Shown here: positions 45,401 to 60,400 of the stretch, piece after piece | Numbering within the stretch: position 1 is the first letter of the stretch | How the letters are laid out: each line of letters opens with the position of its first letter | Origin: Ectobius pallidus | Taxonomy: Eukaryota > Arthropoda > Insecta > Blattodea > Ectobiidae | Assembly (NCBI GenBank): GCA_964059195.1 | Contig: CAXKWD010000007.1 | Span: 60,450,705 to 60,514,704 of the forward strand | Direction of reading: 5' to 3' | Length of the DNA: 64,000 bases | Notes under the pieces: model-generated | Told to the model about the DNA's origin: nothing | What the model saw: only the letters and a program-made list of their open reading frames with translations | The model's database searches: none | Made by a program: the position numbers and the translations under genes

Positions 45401-48400
45401 ATTATTAATCAAGCATTACTTATAATCCATAATCCTTTGTATTCATCTTTTAACTTTATCAATATCTTATTTTTGGCACAATAATGCTGCAAAATACTTC
45501 TTGAATTGTTATTTTATCATTGACACAACTATCTATTACTAAGCAAAGCGATCTACTCTTCTTGAATGTTCAACGTAACGTCTTTATGTACTTTAAAGTC
45601 GAAATTTCAATTACTCCTGAATCTAACATTTTCTGAATTGTCATATCAGCTTCCTTTTTCAATGCAATCGGAATTGGTCTACTCTTGTATGCGAATTCGT
45701 CAACTGGTTCGATGTCAAATTTATGTTCGTAAATATTACAGAGTCCTACATTTTCTGAAAATACTTCCTTATTCTTGACTAGTATTGTAAACAATCTATC
45801 GCGTTGGTTTTCATCTAAGTTATGAGCCATATCTACCTTTTCCTTCAAAATAACCATTGTCGTAGAGTTCGCGCTAGGGTCGGCTTCTTTTACTTCACTC
45901 GTACAGACATAACCTATTTCTACTCGCCCTATGTTGACATCCCCGTCAACTTTATTCTCATATCTATCAGCGCAGTCATCGCAATTCAATGTCATACATT
46001 TAAATACTTCCTCATCATTATTTATATCATCGCAGCAAGGGCCTACTTTATGAATCATCATACCATTCATCTGAATATTTTCTACTATAAACGTCTCGTA
46101 CGGAATATCATTGCCACCTATCTCGCTAGACGCGTCTCTCCTACTCAAATCATTATCGAATGGAATGCTCATCCTATATCCTCGTAAGTTCAATACTAGA
46201 TTGTTATCTTCAAAACTTATTATACTGTTGTACTCGGTAAACACATCGACTCCAATAATAACATCTGTTACTAATTTCGGTACTACTAAGAAAAATATTT
46301 CAAATTTTACATCACCAATGTTGACATCTAACATGCATTGAAATTTTACTGATTGTTTCGCTCTTTTAATCGCTACCGTGCATGATAATCCGCAAATGGG
46401 AATTGAAATTAACTTGACTTTGTTTTGGATTAGCTTGTTGTACAAAGATTCACTTATTACGCTATTAGAACATCCTGTGTCTACTAATGCAGTCGTTTCA
46501 TAATTTCCTATCACTACTTTTATTCTAGGAGGATCCATAATAACCTCATTCTTGTTTGCATTACTCTTTTGTTCACTAGGCTTACTACTTGAGAAATCTC
46601 CTTGTGCCTGAATACTGTATATGGGTTTTATTTGTTTGTCTGAATTAACTGAACTTGCGCCAACACCATCCGAACCCTCGAGATATTGGCTTTCTAGTTT
46701 AACGGTTGTGCGTTACCGCCATTTTCCTGGTCATGAATTTCTACTATGTCATCAGATACATTTTCATTCCGTGCACTATTGTTGAATGGTCTGGCTCTAG
46801 GATTTAACATGTTTTGCTGAGTCTCAACACTTTTGACTCGCCATTTACCATTATTTATTGACTGACCTGGCCTAACTTGACTATCATCACCATTGTTATC
46901 ATTACCTCTCCTATTGTAGGTACGATTCTGGTACTTCCTACGATAACCTTGGTTCCTCATCCATGGCATCTTTTTCCAAGAGTTTGGATTATTTCCATTT
47001 CCGCCATTCTGTCTATTGAAGGTAACATGGTTAATCTGATTTCTTTCATTGTTATTCCTATTATATGGCCTATTATCTGACCTGTTCTGAAAATATCTGG
47101 TATTATTTCTATTCTGATTAGGCATAGGGCCTCTGTAAGTATTCCTAGCATCATAACTTCTATCACAATTGTTTACATTACCTTCTGCCCCTACCCCAGA
47201 ATTTGTAAACCTATTAGTGGGTGGGTACATCCTATCACATGAATCAGTATAGTTCTGCCTACCTCTGTAAGTATTTCTTTGTTCAAATGCAGCAAGCAAT
47301 TCTAACATGTCTGCGAAGGTTCTGGGCTTAGCTACTATCAAATTTAACCTTACATTCTCTGGAAAGTGATTTATTACTGTCTCCAACAATTCGAACTCAT
47401 TTAATGGAGGATCAACTTGTCTTCCTAATTCGGCCATTTCCAAAAAGTAATCAATCATTGTCTGACCTGATTCTGGTTCGTAGACACCATTTGCTAGTTG
47501 CATCCTGATATTGTTCCTTTTAGTCAAACTCCAATATCTACTAATGAAGTTGCGTTTGAATTCTTCGAATGTTGTGGTCTCATTTGTGGTTAAATTAAAC
47601 CAATTCAAAGCTCTACCCTGTAATGCTTTTCGCACTATAATCATATACATATTAGGTGGGATGGCTCTCAATCTAAAATAATCATGAAGTTCGGTTAAGA
47701 AATTCTGTGGATTTGTATTATTGTTTTCGTCGAAAACAGGCAACTTGATTTCATTCATCAAGTAGCTTGGAAAGTTCCCACTTGACTGACTAATTCCTGT
47801 GGATAAAGGTACATTGATATCCTGCATCTGGGAACCATTATGACTGTTAACCCTTTCATGACATCTGGGAGATCTACATGGTACTTGTGAATAAGCTTCT
47901 TCAACAATATTTCTACTCATATTGTTTCCCAGTTGCTGAATATTTACATAGTGATTTACAGGTGAAGTAACAGGTACATTTAGCCTACTTTCTAGTACAC
48001 AAATTCTACTTGTCAACAATTCCTCATCTTTATGTACTTTCCTACTTAATACTGTCAACTCCTCTTGTGCTTCAATAACTTGTATTTCTATGTCTTTCTG
48101 TTTAACTTTTAACAGCTGATTCTTTTTCTCTAAGTCATTCCTAACCTCATCGTTTATTTTGGCAAAACCTATTAATGTTTCGTCAAAAGTATTTATCTGC
48201 ATCTTCATAAGTGAAACACTACTATCTAGTTCTGAGACGTTAGCTACAATAACTTTCATTTCCTCACTTGTATAAGAAATGTCAGTTTGCATTGTTTGCA
48301 AATTAGTACTAACATTTGCAATAACCTCTTTAACTTCTGCTATGTCACTATTTACAATGGTTTGAATATTCTCTGTGACGTCACTATTAATCTGATCTTT

Positions 48401-51400
48401 GAAGTCACCTAACCTTTCTTGTATCTCATTTACTACTTCTTGTTTTAAATCATCTTTCAATTTTGCTAAGTTCTCATCCATTTTTACCAATTTCGAACTA
48501 ATATTTTCATTTTGTGAATTTACATCTGTTTTTACATCTTCAATTTTACTACTAAGCTTGTTGAACATTTGTTGCATGAAACATTTAATTGAATTCTCTA
48601 ACTGATCATCTGAAGATTCGTTGCCTTCACACCTATTCACATTTTCATTTGAAATGGAAACATCTGTTTCTACCTGAACTTCCATATCTGTTTCAATCTC
48701 ATTTACTAACTGTAAACTATTATCAGCACTTATATTGTCTACAATACCTTCCATTTCAGTGTTAGTTAGCAAATCCTGTCCATTCTCTTGTATATTTGAA
48801 CTTTCTTCCTGTGACGACATAATTTCGTGGCTTCTAAGTTTCATCCGTAATCTTAAATATAACACCTTACTTGTTTGCAGGCTTCATACAATTACTTTCA
48901 GGCTGGAAGTTGATTGTTGTCGGATGATGTGGGATGGTCACAGCTGCTACTGCATAATGTTGAACACCTGGCTGGCCTCCTGATGGCGTGATGACGTGAT
49001 GTGGATTGTTGCGCGCCGCGGTACCTAGCTTGCGATTTCTCACTTTAATCTGCGTAACACAATTCTGCTCGCTAATGTCCTAATTAGATTTTTATTCGCA
49101 GAGTCTTTACACAGTTCAATTGTTCTTATGTAGCCACACGTTGTTGCACCAAAATGTTGTTGTGGTACTGGGGGGTTGAAGGTGGACGGGTTGTGTGAAG
49201 GGATTTCTTTGGGAAATGTACTTACTTCGAACCTCCGTCGGAGTCCTTTTGGTTATTCACCTCAGCTTCCACGGCTTCCTTTGCCCAGGGTATTGCACGA
49301 ATCATCTCGGGATAGTGTTATAGCTAGTTATACCTTTTGAAATGATAACCACACTATAAACTTTTAACTATCGGAATTTATTCAAATAAATTGTAAGTTG
49401 TGTAACTGTTTGTGCGTCGTCACCACTTTTGTTTCACTTGTCATTTACTTACGTGAATTATATTCTTCTTATTTATCACAATATAAAATAAGACTCACAC
49501 GCTTATATATCCTAAATGCGTAGTGTTTCATATTTGATGGTGGCTGTGAGAATCGCCATAGCTAGGTTTTGTTTTCGCGACTTCTCCACGGAGCACGATG
49601 CAGAGGTCTGCTCTGTTCGAAGAGTAATGATGGAGTGTCGTTCTACTAACGCTATCTTTCGCGGTTAAAGATGCTTTTCACCCATTGGCTACATGTTTCG
49701 TTACGTAAATCATTCTTATTGGTTAAGCCAATTCGCGGGTTGGAATTATGAACTTAGTACGTTGTATTTTAAATACATACGTTTCTTTTACAGTTAAGAT
49801 TTCGAATTTGGAATTCTGAAAATAATAATAATAATCGAATTTTGAATACATACGTTTCTTTTACTGTTAATGTTTCTAATTTGGAAACATATAATAATAA
49901 TAATAATCGAAATGAGAATTTCGATACCGAAAATAATAGTAATAATAATTTGGATAATTTGAATAAATATTAATTATCTATTGTTTTATAAATAAGCCGA
50001 AAGGGTGGAATAATTCCAGTCTCAAATATTACGTAAAGCAGACTTTCAAGATCAAGCGAGATTACTCAGCTACAGTAAATAACATCACTAACTGGAATTA
50101 ACGTCATAAACTGGAATGCTGAACAAACAAGATATTAAAAGATATAGAATTTACTCACAGTGCAATATCCAGTGTGGTTGTAGATGAACTTTAAATAGAT
50201 TTACATTTTAATATGATGGTTTAACCAAGCACTCAATTCACAGCTTATAAATTTAAATATGCAAGCTATATACGTATACCCTTAATTACAATATAATTAC
50301 TTTAAAATGGGTGCTTTTGGTAATATAAAATTAGGCTCGTAATAGAGTAACAACAAATTTGGCCGCTCACCAGAACTTAGTGGAAGCTTCATGACATCAA
50401 TGTTATGTACTTCTGTTTAAATACTTTTGGTAGAAGAATTAATTAATTATAAATAATCGGACAAATGATAGGACCTCAACGATAGAAAAAGAAGATAGGA
50501 AAGAAAACACGTAACAAAAGAATCCCTTAACACAACCCAAGATTAAAAGACAAGAAGAAAGAAATAGGAAGAATGCGGTCCACTTACATAATTACATTAT
50601 GATGAATCTGAGCAACTACATTTCTACACTAACTAAGAGCAGACCCGAAGAGTCTAGTTGTTGACTCTACCAAGAGCTGTAATGGAGTCATCTAGTCAAA
50701 AATCCCCTCATGCATACTCTTAACATTAATTGCTCTCTCTCCTTCCCCACCACAATTACGAACATAACTGAACATCCGTTCGGCTCACTTGGTTTTCCTA
50801 GGACTTTTCTATGTTACTAGCAGAGAGTCTAACATACAGGTAGTTTCAAAACTACAACAGTAAAATATTATCTTTGGTGCCAATACATTGAAGTAAAGTT
50901 CTTTCAATATAGAAGAAAGGAAGCAGGCATACATTTTCAGATTATGCGTGCTTCAGGTTATTGGAAAGTTGGTACCACACTACAACAAATGTCTCAAATG
51001 GAGCAGCGAAGATGTATCTAAATGTTCCAAATAAAACAGTTTTGATTTTCACTGTGGTTTTCATTTTATGCTTCATTGGATGTTGAAAAAAGAATAGCCC
51101 TCGAAACTATTACACACCAGTTCTTTATTATGCTTAACTACAACTGTAACTCAAACTAATCTTTGAAAATCATGTGTTTACAAAGATTAACTGTTTCTGG
51201 TACTGAGAGTTTTTTTAATTATTGCACTTTATGACTCCCAAAAGTACTCTGGATTTTGTTTTTCTTTGTTTTGTTCCTCAAACCCAAAGAACAAAATCCC
51301 CAGGCATTATCTTATTAGCTCTCATGTAGCATTTTTTCTGGATTAACCAAAACATGCGTTCATTGTTTCAGTCCCAATGGAAGCTGTAATAGTGGGTCGA

Positions 51401-54400
51401 GAGCACCTCAACAGTTGGTACACTCTCTCTTCATATTACTTTTCAAAGCTGATAGCTGAATTACCTATCCAGGTAAGTACAGGCAGCAGTAAAACTTTTT
51501 AAGTAAATGGTCATTAAATATAGGACCATTTATTTAAATTTCAATGGATATCTCATTAAAATAGAAAATGTTGACCACTTCAGTCAATCATTTCTCGGTC
51601 CTCTTCCTTTCCAATTTGCCCAGTAGTTTTTCATGCGTTCCGATCTCTGTCGCTCCTCATCTGTAAATACCCTCTTTTTTTGTCTAGCCTCTGTCTATTT
51701 TTGGCTTAAATCTTATTTTAATATTTTTAAGTTTCCTTGAATTTCCTTTTCAAGTCATCCAAAGTTATTTCTAATTCTGTCATATCCTCTCTAATTTCTG
51801 TAATCCATCCTCCTTGTTGCTTCATATTCCAGAGTTTCTCTATAATTTTTCTTGTCAGTCGAATTTCTGGTGTCCTCATAATGTGACCAAAAAAAGAGAT
51901 CCTTTTCTTCCATATAGTATCTGTGATAGGTTCTAGTTCTCTGTACACCACTTCATTTGGTATTATCCGCCATTGTCCATCTTTTTTGTATTTCTTTATT
52001 TATGCATGTTCTAGCTATTCTTTTCTCTACTATCAGGATTTTGTCTATTCTATTTTTCTGGGTGATTTTAAAAAGAGTTTCGCTTCCATATGAACCACCA
52101 TCTTGTAATGTTTTAATTTTGTTTGGATCGATAGACATTTTTTATTGTATGTAGACCATGTTAATTTTTTAGCTTTTATCGTTTTATTAGTCCTCGCTTG
52201 CCATGCAGGTTTCTTGTCCAAGTTATGTGTTATAATTTCTCCTAGGTATTTAAATTGCTCTTCAATTTTTATTTCCCTGTTATTTATTGTTATGTGATTG
52301 GTTACTTCTTTATGAATATATTATTTTATTTTCCCTACAGATTTCTTTCTGACAATATTTTCCAAGAAATTCCGGTAGTGAATGTTTAGCTTTGAACAAT
52401 TAACTCGATTATCGCTTCCTTCCAGATAGTCTGTCTTCCCTCTCTGCTTCCTTCACATTTCATTTTCTCTGAAATCAACATTGTTAATCTACCACTTTGC
52501 GAGGATCGTTTTTTACTGTTTCTGCCACTACTGGGATTTCAAAATTTACAAAGACATGGACAAAATATTTTGAGAAATCAAAAAGTATTGACTTGTGTTC
52601 TGAACTTTTGAAGATCGTGCAAAATTTCTTTGAAATACTCTCCCACAATGCAAACATGGAATGAGTGTTTTCGTTAATGCAAACTCAGTCAGACAAGGAA
52701 AAAACAGCTTGGCTTTGGAGTCTATCAAACACATACATCCAGTCCAGTTAAGATTGCCAGATGTATGGTTTTATCTGGAACATTATTTTTTCTCATTTTG
52801 TTCCATGTACAATGCACCCTTTAAACCATATGCCAAATGTTCCATATTTTAAGTGATCACGGTTTAGACAATGGTAATGTTGTTAAAAGAGCATGATTAT
52901 GATAGAGTACAAAATATTCTCTACGCTGACCAAAGAGCAGCCATCACAGTTGAAATCAGCGCCTCAGGTAGTTTTTGCATTGATGAATTGTATAACTGTA
53001 GAAAACTTACTTCAGTTCAGTAAGATTATAAAGTTAGTGGAGACACTAACTAGGTTTAGGGGAAAAGATGTGTAATATTATGACATATTATGTTTAGAAG
53101 TTGAAAAATAGTCAATTTATTTTCTGGAGAGGATGATGCTTGTGAAAAGCTAAAAGTAACAAGTAAAACAAAACCAGAGAGGTGCAATTACAGAGTGTTA
53201 ATGAATAACACCAAAATATTTTATCTGTATATAGAGGGGACACAGACAGGCAACTTTTATCAGGAGATTTTTGGTCTATGACGTGAAATGTGTATGCTAC
53301 AGGGCATTAAAGTCATTACACTTGGGTGCTCATAAATCAATAATGAAGTGAAGTAGGGTTGAAATTTTCATTAAATTGACTTCATGCCTTCTTAGTGATC
53401 GATAAGAATCTTATTCTTAATCATTCTTCAACAGCTATACCATAATTTAGAATTTTCATAATCTACAAAATTTACAGACTAATCACATGACTGCTCACCA
53501 ATGCATTATTTTTTTAATTCCTAATTCCTGACAAAAATGTTTTGTTTGTGTTTTTTCCCTCAGTGTTGCAAGATATCAATCGTTATTTTTTCATAATTGA
53601 TCATTCTGTAAACAGAATAAGTAGATAGTAAGATTTTACTACGTCAAGCTGTAAATTAATTTAAAGTAAAGAAAATGGAGAATGGTTACACTTCCACTGA
53701 ACTTTCCGATATGCATCTTATTTATGGAGAAGCAAGAGCTAATTCTTTAATAGCTGCTGAGCTGTACAGAGAAAAATTCCCGAATAGACAACGTCCACAT
53801 CATTCAACTTTTCTGTCTGTTCATTTGCATTTGTGGGATTCTGGAACCTTTAAAGTAAACAAAGCAGACTGCGGCAGAAGACAGACTCACTGTAACCACA
53901 TTTTGAAGACCATGTCCTCAATCAAATTGAAGAGAAACCTTCTACTAGCACCTATGCTATCACAAGTGAAATATGGGTGAACCACATCTGTGTATGGGAT
54001 GTCCTACATGAAGGTCAGCTCCATCCCTTTCACCTTCAAAAGGTACATGGTTTAGGTCCTAATGAGTTTGGTTGTCACCTACAATTCTGTAATTGGGCAG
54101 TGTATTTTTATTCTGTGTTGTTCACTGATGAGGCTAATTTTAGCAGAGATGGACTAGTTTTAAATTCATTTTATTTTTTTTATTTTGGCCCATGTAATTT
54201 TTTTATGTAATATTTCTTTCTGCAGAGTACTACTGAGGTACTTGCCCTACTTACCGAGTGGTATTTTGCATTAATTAACAAGGTTAGAAAATGGCACATT
54301 CACAGAGGTGAGAAAATAGTAAGAAATAGTAATTATATATAAGTTATGTGAGAATTAGATTTAATTTACTGTATTAAATGTTATCATGAAAAAGAACAAT

Positions 54401-57400
54401 ATTTATTACCATACAAATGGATTAACACACAACTTTTTACTTATTTTTATCTATGTTAAAATAGATTATCACCTTAAAATCAAAACATGATATATTGTCA
54501 TAAACTATTAGGCTATACCAGTATCTTCTTTAAACAAAAATAATAAATGCAGACAGTTAAATATGTCATCAATTACAACATTAATTACACCTCCATGGAT
54601 AGGACTCGAGAGTAACAGTAACGGAGGTGAGGGTAACAGGTGAGATTTTTCTCTAATTTGTCAAACAACTTGGGAACATCAAATTTTTAGGTTAGAAAAT
54701 CTTAGTTCTAGAGTTTAACTTTGCATTCCTTATTATTATAATTTATAGCAAAAGTAAATATAAAAACATACAACTTTACCGTTGGGTGTAGGTAACAGAG
54801 GTGAGAAAGACCAATTACCAACTCTGCATTTAGCCCTTTTACACAAACAAAACAACACTTAAAACCACACTGACAGCTTGGCTTTATATAAATGATAAGA
54901 AAACTGCCAAAAGTTGGAGTCTAAGGAAAATAGAAACACTACAGTGCCATATCTGTGGAAATAATTGAACTTTTATATTGTTTCACGGAGGTGAAGTCTC
55001 ACTTTGGGACAGGCATGTTTAGTGCAAAAGATTGTCTTTACAAAATGATATATTTTCTTTTCAGTTATTAATGACTCATTTTTTGAGCTGTTTGTTCTTG
55101 TTATAACACTAAAATGGAATAAAAATTAAAGTTTGTTGAATTATGAAAGAATGAAAATGACAAGTCAGGCATTGGGACATGACACGGAGGTGAGATCTCA
55201 CATACTGTACCCTAAAATGCAGAAAATTGTAACTTTTGTTTAAAAAGTGGAATATGGGATCAAATAGACCTTATTTCAATCTAACTTATCATAATAATTC
55301 ATAATCCATAAATACTTATTTTACACCAGAAAATCAACTGCGACATGAATCTGTCCTTTTCTGGAGAATAACCCAAAGTATTCTTACAGCACATACAGCC
55401 TGGCTTCATGGAAGAAGTTCCACTTCATATTCGATGAGAAATGTGGTTTCAACATGATGGAGTTCCACCCCATTTCAGCCTGAACGTGTGAGACCATTTG
55501 GACCATTTTTCTCTCACCGTTGGATTGGAAGAGAAAGTCTGACCACTGAATGGCCAGCACATTCTCCAGAATTCAATCCTCTAGATTTCTTTTTTTGGGG
55601 GCATCTGAAGGCTTTGGTGTATGAAACACCTGTCATTTCCAAGATGGAATTAGTTGCCCTCATAATCACAGGATATTTATTCGCAATACGCAAGGAATCT
55701 TTCATATGGTACGACAATCTTTTCTGTGCACTATCGTCTGTGAATTTGTGCTGGAGGAGGCCAGTTCCAGCAATTCCTGCATTATATAAAAGATAATGTG
55801 AAATACATTAAGACAAACTGTTATTTCAACAGATGTGTACACAAAGCTTGAAGTTTTCTGTCCCTTCCATTCCTAAAAATTAATTAAAATAGAAGCTTCA
55901 TGTTTTTCATCGAGTTATCATTTTCTTTATCTTTCTTTGCAGTATTTCAATGTATTTGAACTTAAATTCGTCTTCAAAGCATAACTGCTTAACATACTTA
56001 ACAAAGCATAACATACTCTGGTTTATTTAAGAATTCTCAAGTAAAACACATTCTGTGCATAATAATAAATTGCATTATATTATCGTATTGAAATAACTTC
56101 GACAACAATAAAATTCCATTTATGTTCTTTTTCTAGTATTGGAAGATATTGAATGTCATTTTTCACAATTTTCTCGACCACTACATAATATCCATTGTTT
56201 CTTTGTTTTGCGTACCCTTGGGAGATTTTATGTTATAACAGGCAGAATTGAATCCATAGAGCAAAAATCTCTTAATAAAAGTTGCTTGTCTATGTCCCTC
56301 TATACACAGGTAAAATATTTCTTTGTTATTCATTAAAACTCTGTATATTACAGGTTTAATTGCATATACTGAAAGAGCATTTTCAATAATGGCAATAAAA
56401 TGGAGAGATGACAGAAACAGATTTTCTGTAGATTTAATAATAAAAAATGAACTGTTTGCATACTTCAACTTGGATTCGCATACTTCAACTTGGATGACAA
56501 TTGTAAGGAATTTCACAAGAAAGGGTTGTTGAATAAGAAATTGCAGTATATGCATTCGATCGAGATATACTTAACACGAACTTAAGTACAGTCAACTCCC
56601 GATTATCCGGGATAATGGGTGGTAGCCACCTCACGGATAAACGAAAACACGGTTAAAACAAAATTATACCTAAACATACTGTACTGTATTTGAAAAATTA
56701 TTTAAAACTTACATAGGCCTGTGTGGAAACGTCTTGCAGTGCTAGAATCATGCACCATCAGAGGTCACAAACTGTTTCAGCACAACAATAAAACACTAAG
56801 ACTATTGTATTAACAGTTTGGTTTTGGCACTTTCAAGGAATTTTTACACTTTGCTGAAATAGTCTGTTAACACTTTTTGTTTTTTGACCGCATTTTCCTT
56901 ACGTACTGTAAGTAAAAGAAAGAAAAAAAAATATATTTTTTAAAGATCTTTTTAAGGAATAGCTCAACGGTTAATCCGCAAACCGGTTGATCCGCACCCG
57001 AATAATCGGGAGTTGACTGTACCATCAAAATGTTGAAAATTTCTAGGCCAATTTTCAGAACAATAATGGCTTGGTTGAAGAAAGTAAAAATGAAGATGGT
57101 AATATTGTTTCACCTCTAATTTCAATGAAATATTTGACATAATGAATACTTTGAAAGCAAACAAAGCTGCAAGCTCTTGTAATATACGACCTGAATTACT
57201 TAAATATGGAGGCAGAACCTTAAAGCATAAAATAAGGCAAGACCAGGTGACGTGCCGCACCGGGATAGTTGCCGCACCCCCTCTAACTCGAACATTTGAC
57301 GCTAGGTACCGCTAGTTGTTGTGATACGATCTCCAGTTCCCTCTCTAGAGTAATTGGATCGCGTGTGTTCATTGTTTGTGGTGTTTATGTCATTGTTATA

Positions 57401-60400
57401 GCGGTATTTATCAGGTAAGTGCACTAGTTCAGCTGCGAAACTTTTTTGGACTCGTTACTTTATTCTTTCCTGATCTGTATTTGTTCCATTTTTTCTGTGT
57501 GTACTACTTTTAATAGACTATTTGGAGGTTGTAAAGATATTGTGAGTGAAGTTTGCCATAAAAGCAATAACAATAAGCTCTACAGATGAGTGCAGAGCGT
57601 GTCCCTGAGTTTTGGGTCACATGCCGCACAACTTTCAAGGGTGGCACGCCGCACAATGTCTTTTAGTATAATTACATGCTAGAATTATTGTTTCTGCTCT
57701 TTTCAGCAATAAACATGCCAACTAGGTATAGGGAAAGGGAGGGAGCTAAACAACATGGCCTATGGAATGACAGTGACCTACAAGAAGCTGTTTGCGAATT
57801 AAGGCAGGAGAAATTTCCATTCGGGAAGCCGAACGTTGCTGTCATATGCCAGAGAGGACTATTCGTAGGCGCATGGACACAGGAAATTGGGAAAACCCTC
57901 ACTTGGGCCTGAAGGGGTACTTGGTACAGAAAATGAAAAAATGCCAGCCCCCATGTTCAGATATTGTGCAGAATGGTTCTATTTTGTTCTATGCGTGCCT
58001 TTGTTGTAAATTTACACTGATATTATGAATGCGGCATAGCACCCTGCAATGCGGCATCTCTCCCGCTTTGCCTTTCAATTTAATAATTGTATTTACACTT
58101 TTAATTATTATTTTATAAATATTTCCATTGCTGTAATACAGGGAGGGAAGATCATAGCTTGGAATCTCAAAAAGAGTTTTCAAAATATTCAATCCTGTTT
58201 TGAGGTGGACAAATTTCCAGAAAAGTGCGGCACGTCACCTTGCCTTATACAAACTGATTATGAATGTATGGAAAACAGAACAATTACCAACACAATGGAA
58301 CGAAGGATTAATAACTCCAATTTCCAACAAAAAAAAAAGTGATAGACTACAGTGTAATAGTTATAGATTGATTACCCATGTTGGAACCACAGATATATGG
58401 AGATAGATCGGCAATGGTGTATACTGTACTAAATATAATGTACAAAGTGTTTGCCATTCTATTAAATACAAGATTAAGCCAAATAACAGAAAGTAAATTA
58501 AATGATGGTAAAATAGGATTTTGCAAAAATAGATCCACTGTAGACAACATATTTATAGTAAGACAGATATTTGAAAAGTGTTATAATGTAACATTAATTT
58601 ATATAACTTATTTATTGACTTCACACATGCTTTTGACACTAAGACAAAATTACTGAATGCCTTATGCAATATGGAGTTCCAGAAAAACTAACAAGGTTAA
58701 TCGTACTAACTCTAATGAACGCTATAGCAAGATTCAATAATGTAATCTTATTGAAGACTTTCATATCAAGTTTGGTGTCAAACAAGGAGACCCCTTGTCA
58801 GCCACCTTATTCAATCTGGTAATTGACTCTATTCTAAAACAGCTAGACTTTAGAGGTAATATAACTACCAGGCTGAAACAGAGAATTGCTTATGCAGACA
58901 ATCTTATGATAAGTGCAAGGACAAAATCTCTCCTAATAGAGGTCTTTCAAAAATGAAAGAAAGTGCATTACAATATGGTTTACAGATTAATGTAGAAAAA
59001 ACAAAATATATGAAATGTTCTGAGAATAATAATCTCAAAGATCTATACATTAATGGAACACAGATAAAACAAACTGCTTCTTTTAACTACCTAGGATCAA
59101 TAGTAAATGGTAAATGGTAAATACCGAGGATCAATAATAGTAAATAGTAAATGCAATATAAAAAGAAATCAAACACAGAATTGTCTAAGGAAATAAAGCA
59201 TATTATGCAAACCTTTCACTGTTAAAAAGTAAATTGCTGTCAAAACACTCCAAAATGAAAATCTCCATGTCATTAATAAGACCATTGGTACATACAGCTG
59301 TGAATCATGGGTCATAAAAGAAACTATAAAACAGAAGCTAATGATTTTTGAAAGACAAATTTTAAGGAAAATATATGGACCAACAAAAGACCCAAACGAC
59401 ATTGGAGAGTTAAAACAAACAGTGACTTAAATAAAATAATCTAATTAATAAAAGGAAGTGTTTGTCTGTCTGTCTGTACGCGATGCCCAGTGAAATCTAC
59501 TGAATGCAGAGATCAGAAATTTCACTCGTAGATGGACTGAAGGGTGGCTGAATGCACCTTGAAGCCGGATTTTTTTATTTTCTTTTTCATTCGCGAGTTA
59601 TGAGTGAAAAACTGGCAGAAAACTTTTTTTTTCCCGCTATCAAAGCAGGTGGCTTTGCCTTCTTTTGATCGATTTGGACGGAACTCACTATGCAGGGGTT
59701 TTCTGGGCCAGGGAACTCAAATCTGAGGTTGTTTTTCCCAAGCTGCGCTTTCTAATTGTGTACTTGACCTTACAAAGGGGCTAAGTGCCAAAATTAAGTT
59801 TCTGAGATAATCAACAATCCTTGTAAAGAAATAGCATTGGTCCTTACCTGCGGTGCTTTCTTTCGAGCAACTTTGCAACCACACTATTATGAATTTCACT
59901 TCGCGCTTTTGTAGGGCAGTGGAGGATGCCATGTAACATCATTGTATAGTAAAATGTCATTTTTTTTTTAATTTGGCGGTTACCCCCTTTGTAAGGTCAA
60001 GTAGGCTACACAATTGTAGAATGCACTTCAAAGCCAGATTTTCAGCTGTTTCATTAATAATTATTAATCATTTAGTTTAAGTCTCTGAATGTTTCACATG
60101 CAATTGTTAATAAATATAAATCTACTGAACACAGAGATCTGAGATTTTAAATGTAGAAATGTAGATGGACTGAAGGGCGGCCAAATGCACCTCAAAGCCG
60201 GATTTTTAATTTTTGCTTTCATTCACAAGTTATGAGTAAAAAACTGGCAGAAAATGTTAATTTTTTGCACTATCGAAGCATCAGTTTTTGGTAATATATT
60301 TTAATTCTCAAATCAATTGCAGGTGGCTTCGCCGTTTATTACCATAACTAGAAAATAAAAGTATTGTGATTTATTCAATGTGTCGCATGGAATCATCGAT

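Larger units (their letters stand above)
43617..50027 (-). mobile_element. Ty3/gypsy retrotransposon B, pol mostly deleted
   Basis: 6.4 kb, minus strand: 5' LTR (50027-49179), leader with TGGTGCAACAA (49151-49141) as a possible primer-binding site, gag (48844-46694), protease and RT start (46556-45612), then a deletion of the remaining RT, RNase H and integrase, 3' UTR (45611-44466) and 3' LTR (44465-43617). It is related to element A by gag and protease order and motifs. The LTR pair differs at about eight positions by eye. No target duplication is visible at the outer edges. Confidence 0.87.
53675..55860 (+). mobile_element. Tc/mariner-like transposon remnant, split by a larger TIR element
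   Basis: Plus strand. The 5' part (53675-54150) and 3' part (55375-55800) belong to one transposase interrupted by 54151-55374. The 5' part has MENGYTSTELSDMHLIYGEA and the following helix-turn-helix region, then HEGQLHPFHLQKVHGLGPNE and LFTDEANFSRDG. The 3' part has MWFQHDGVPPHFSLNV and HSPEFNPLDFFFWGHLKALV. These are hallmarks of a DDD/E IS630-Tc1-mariner-type family common in insects. TIRs were not identified. Confidence 0.75.
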
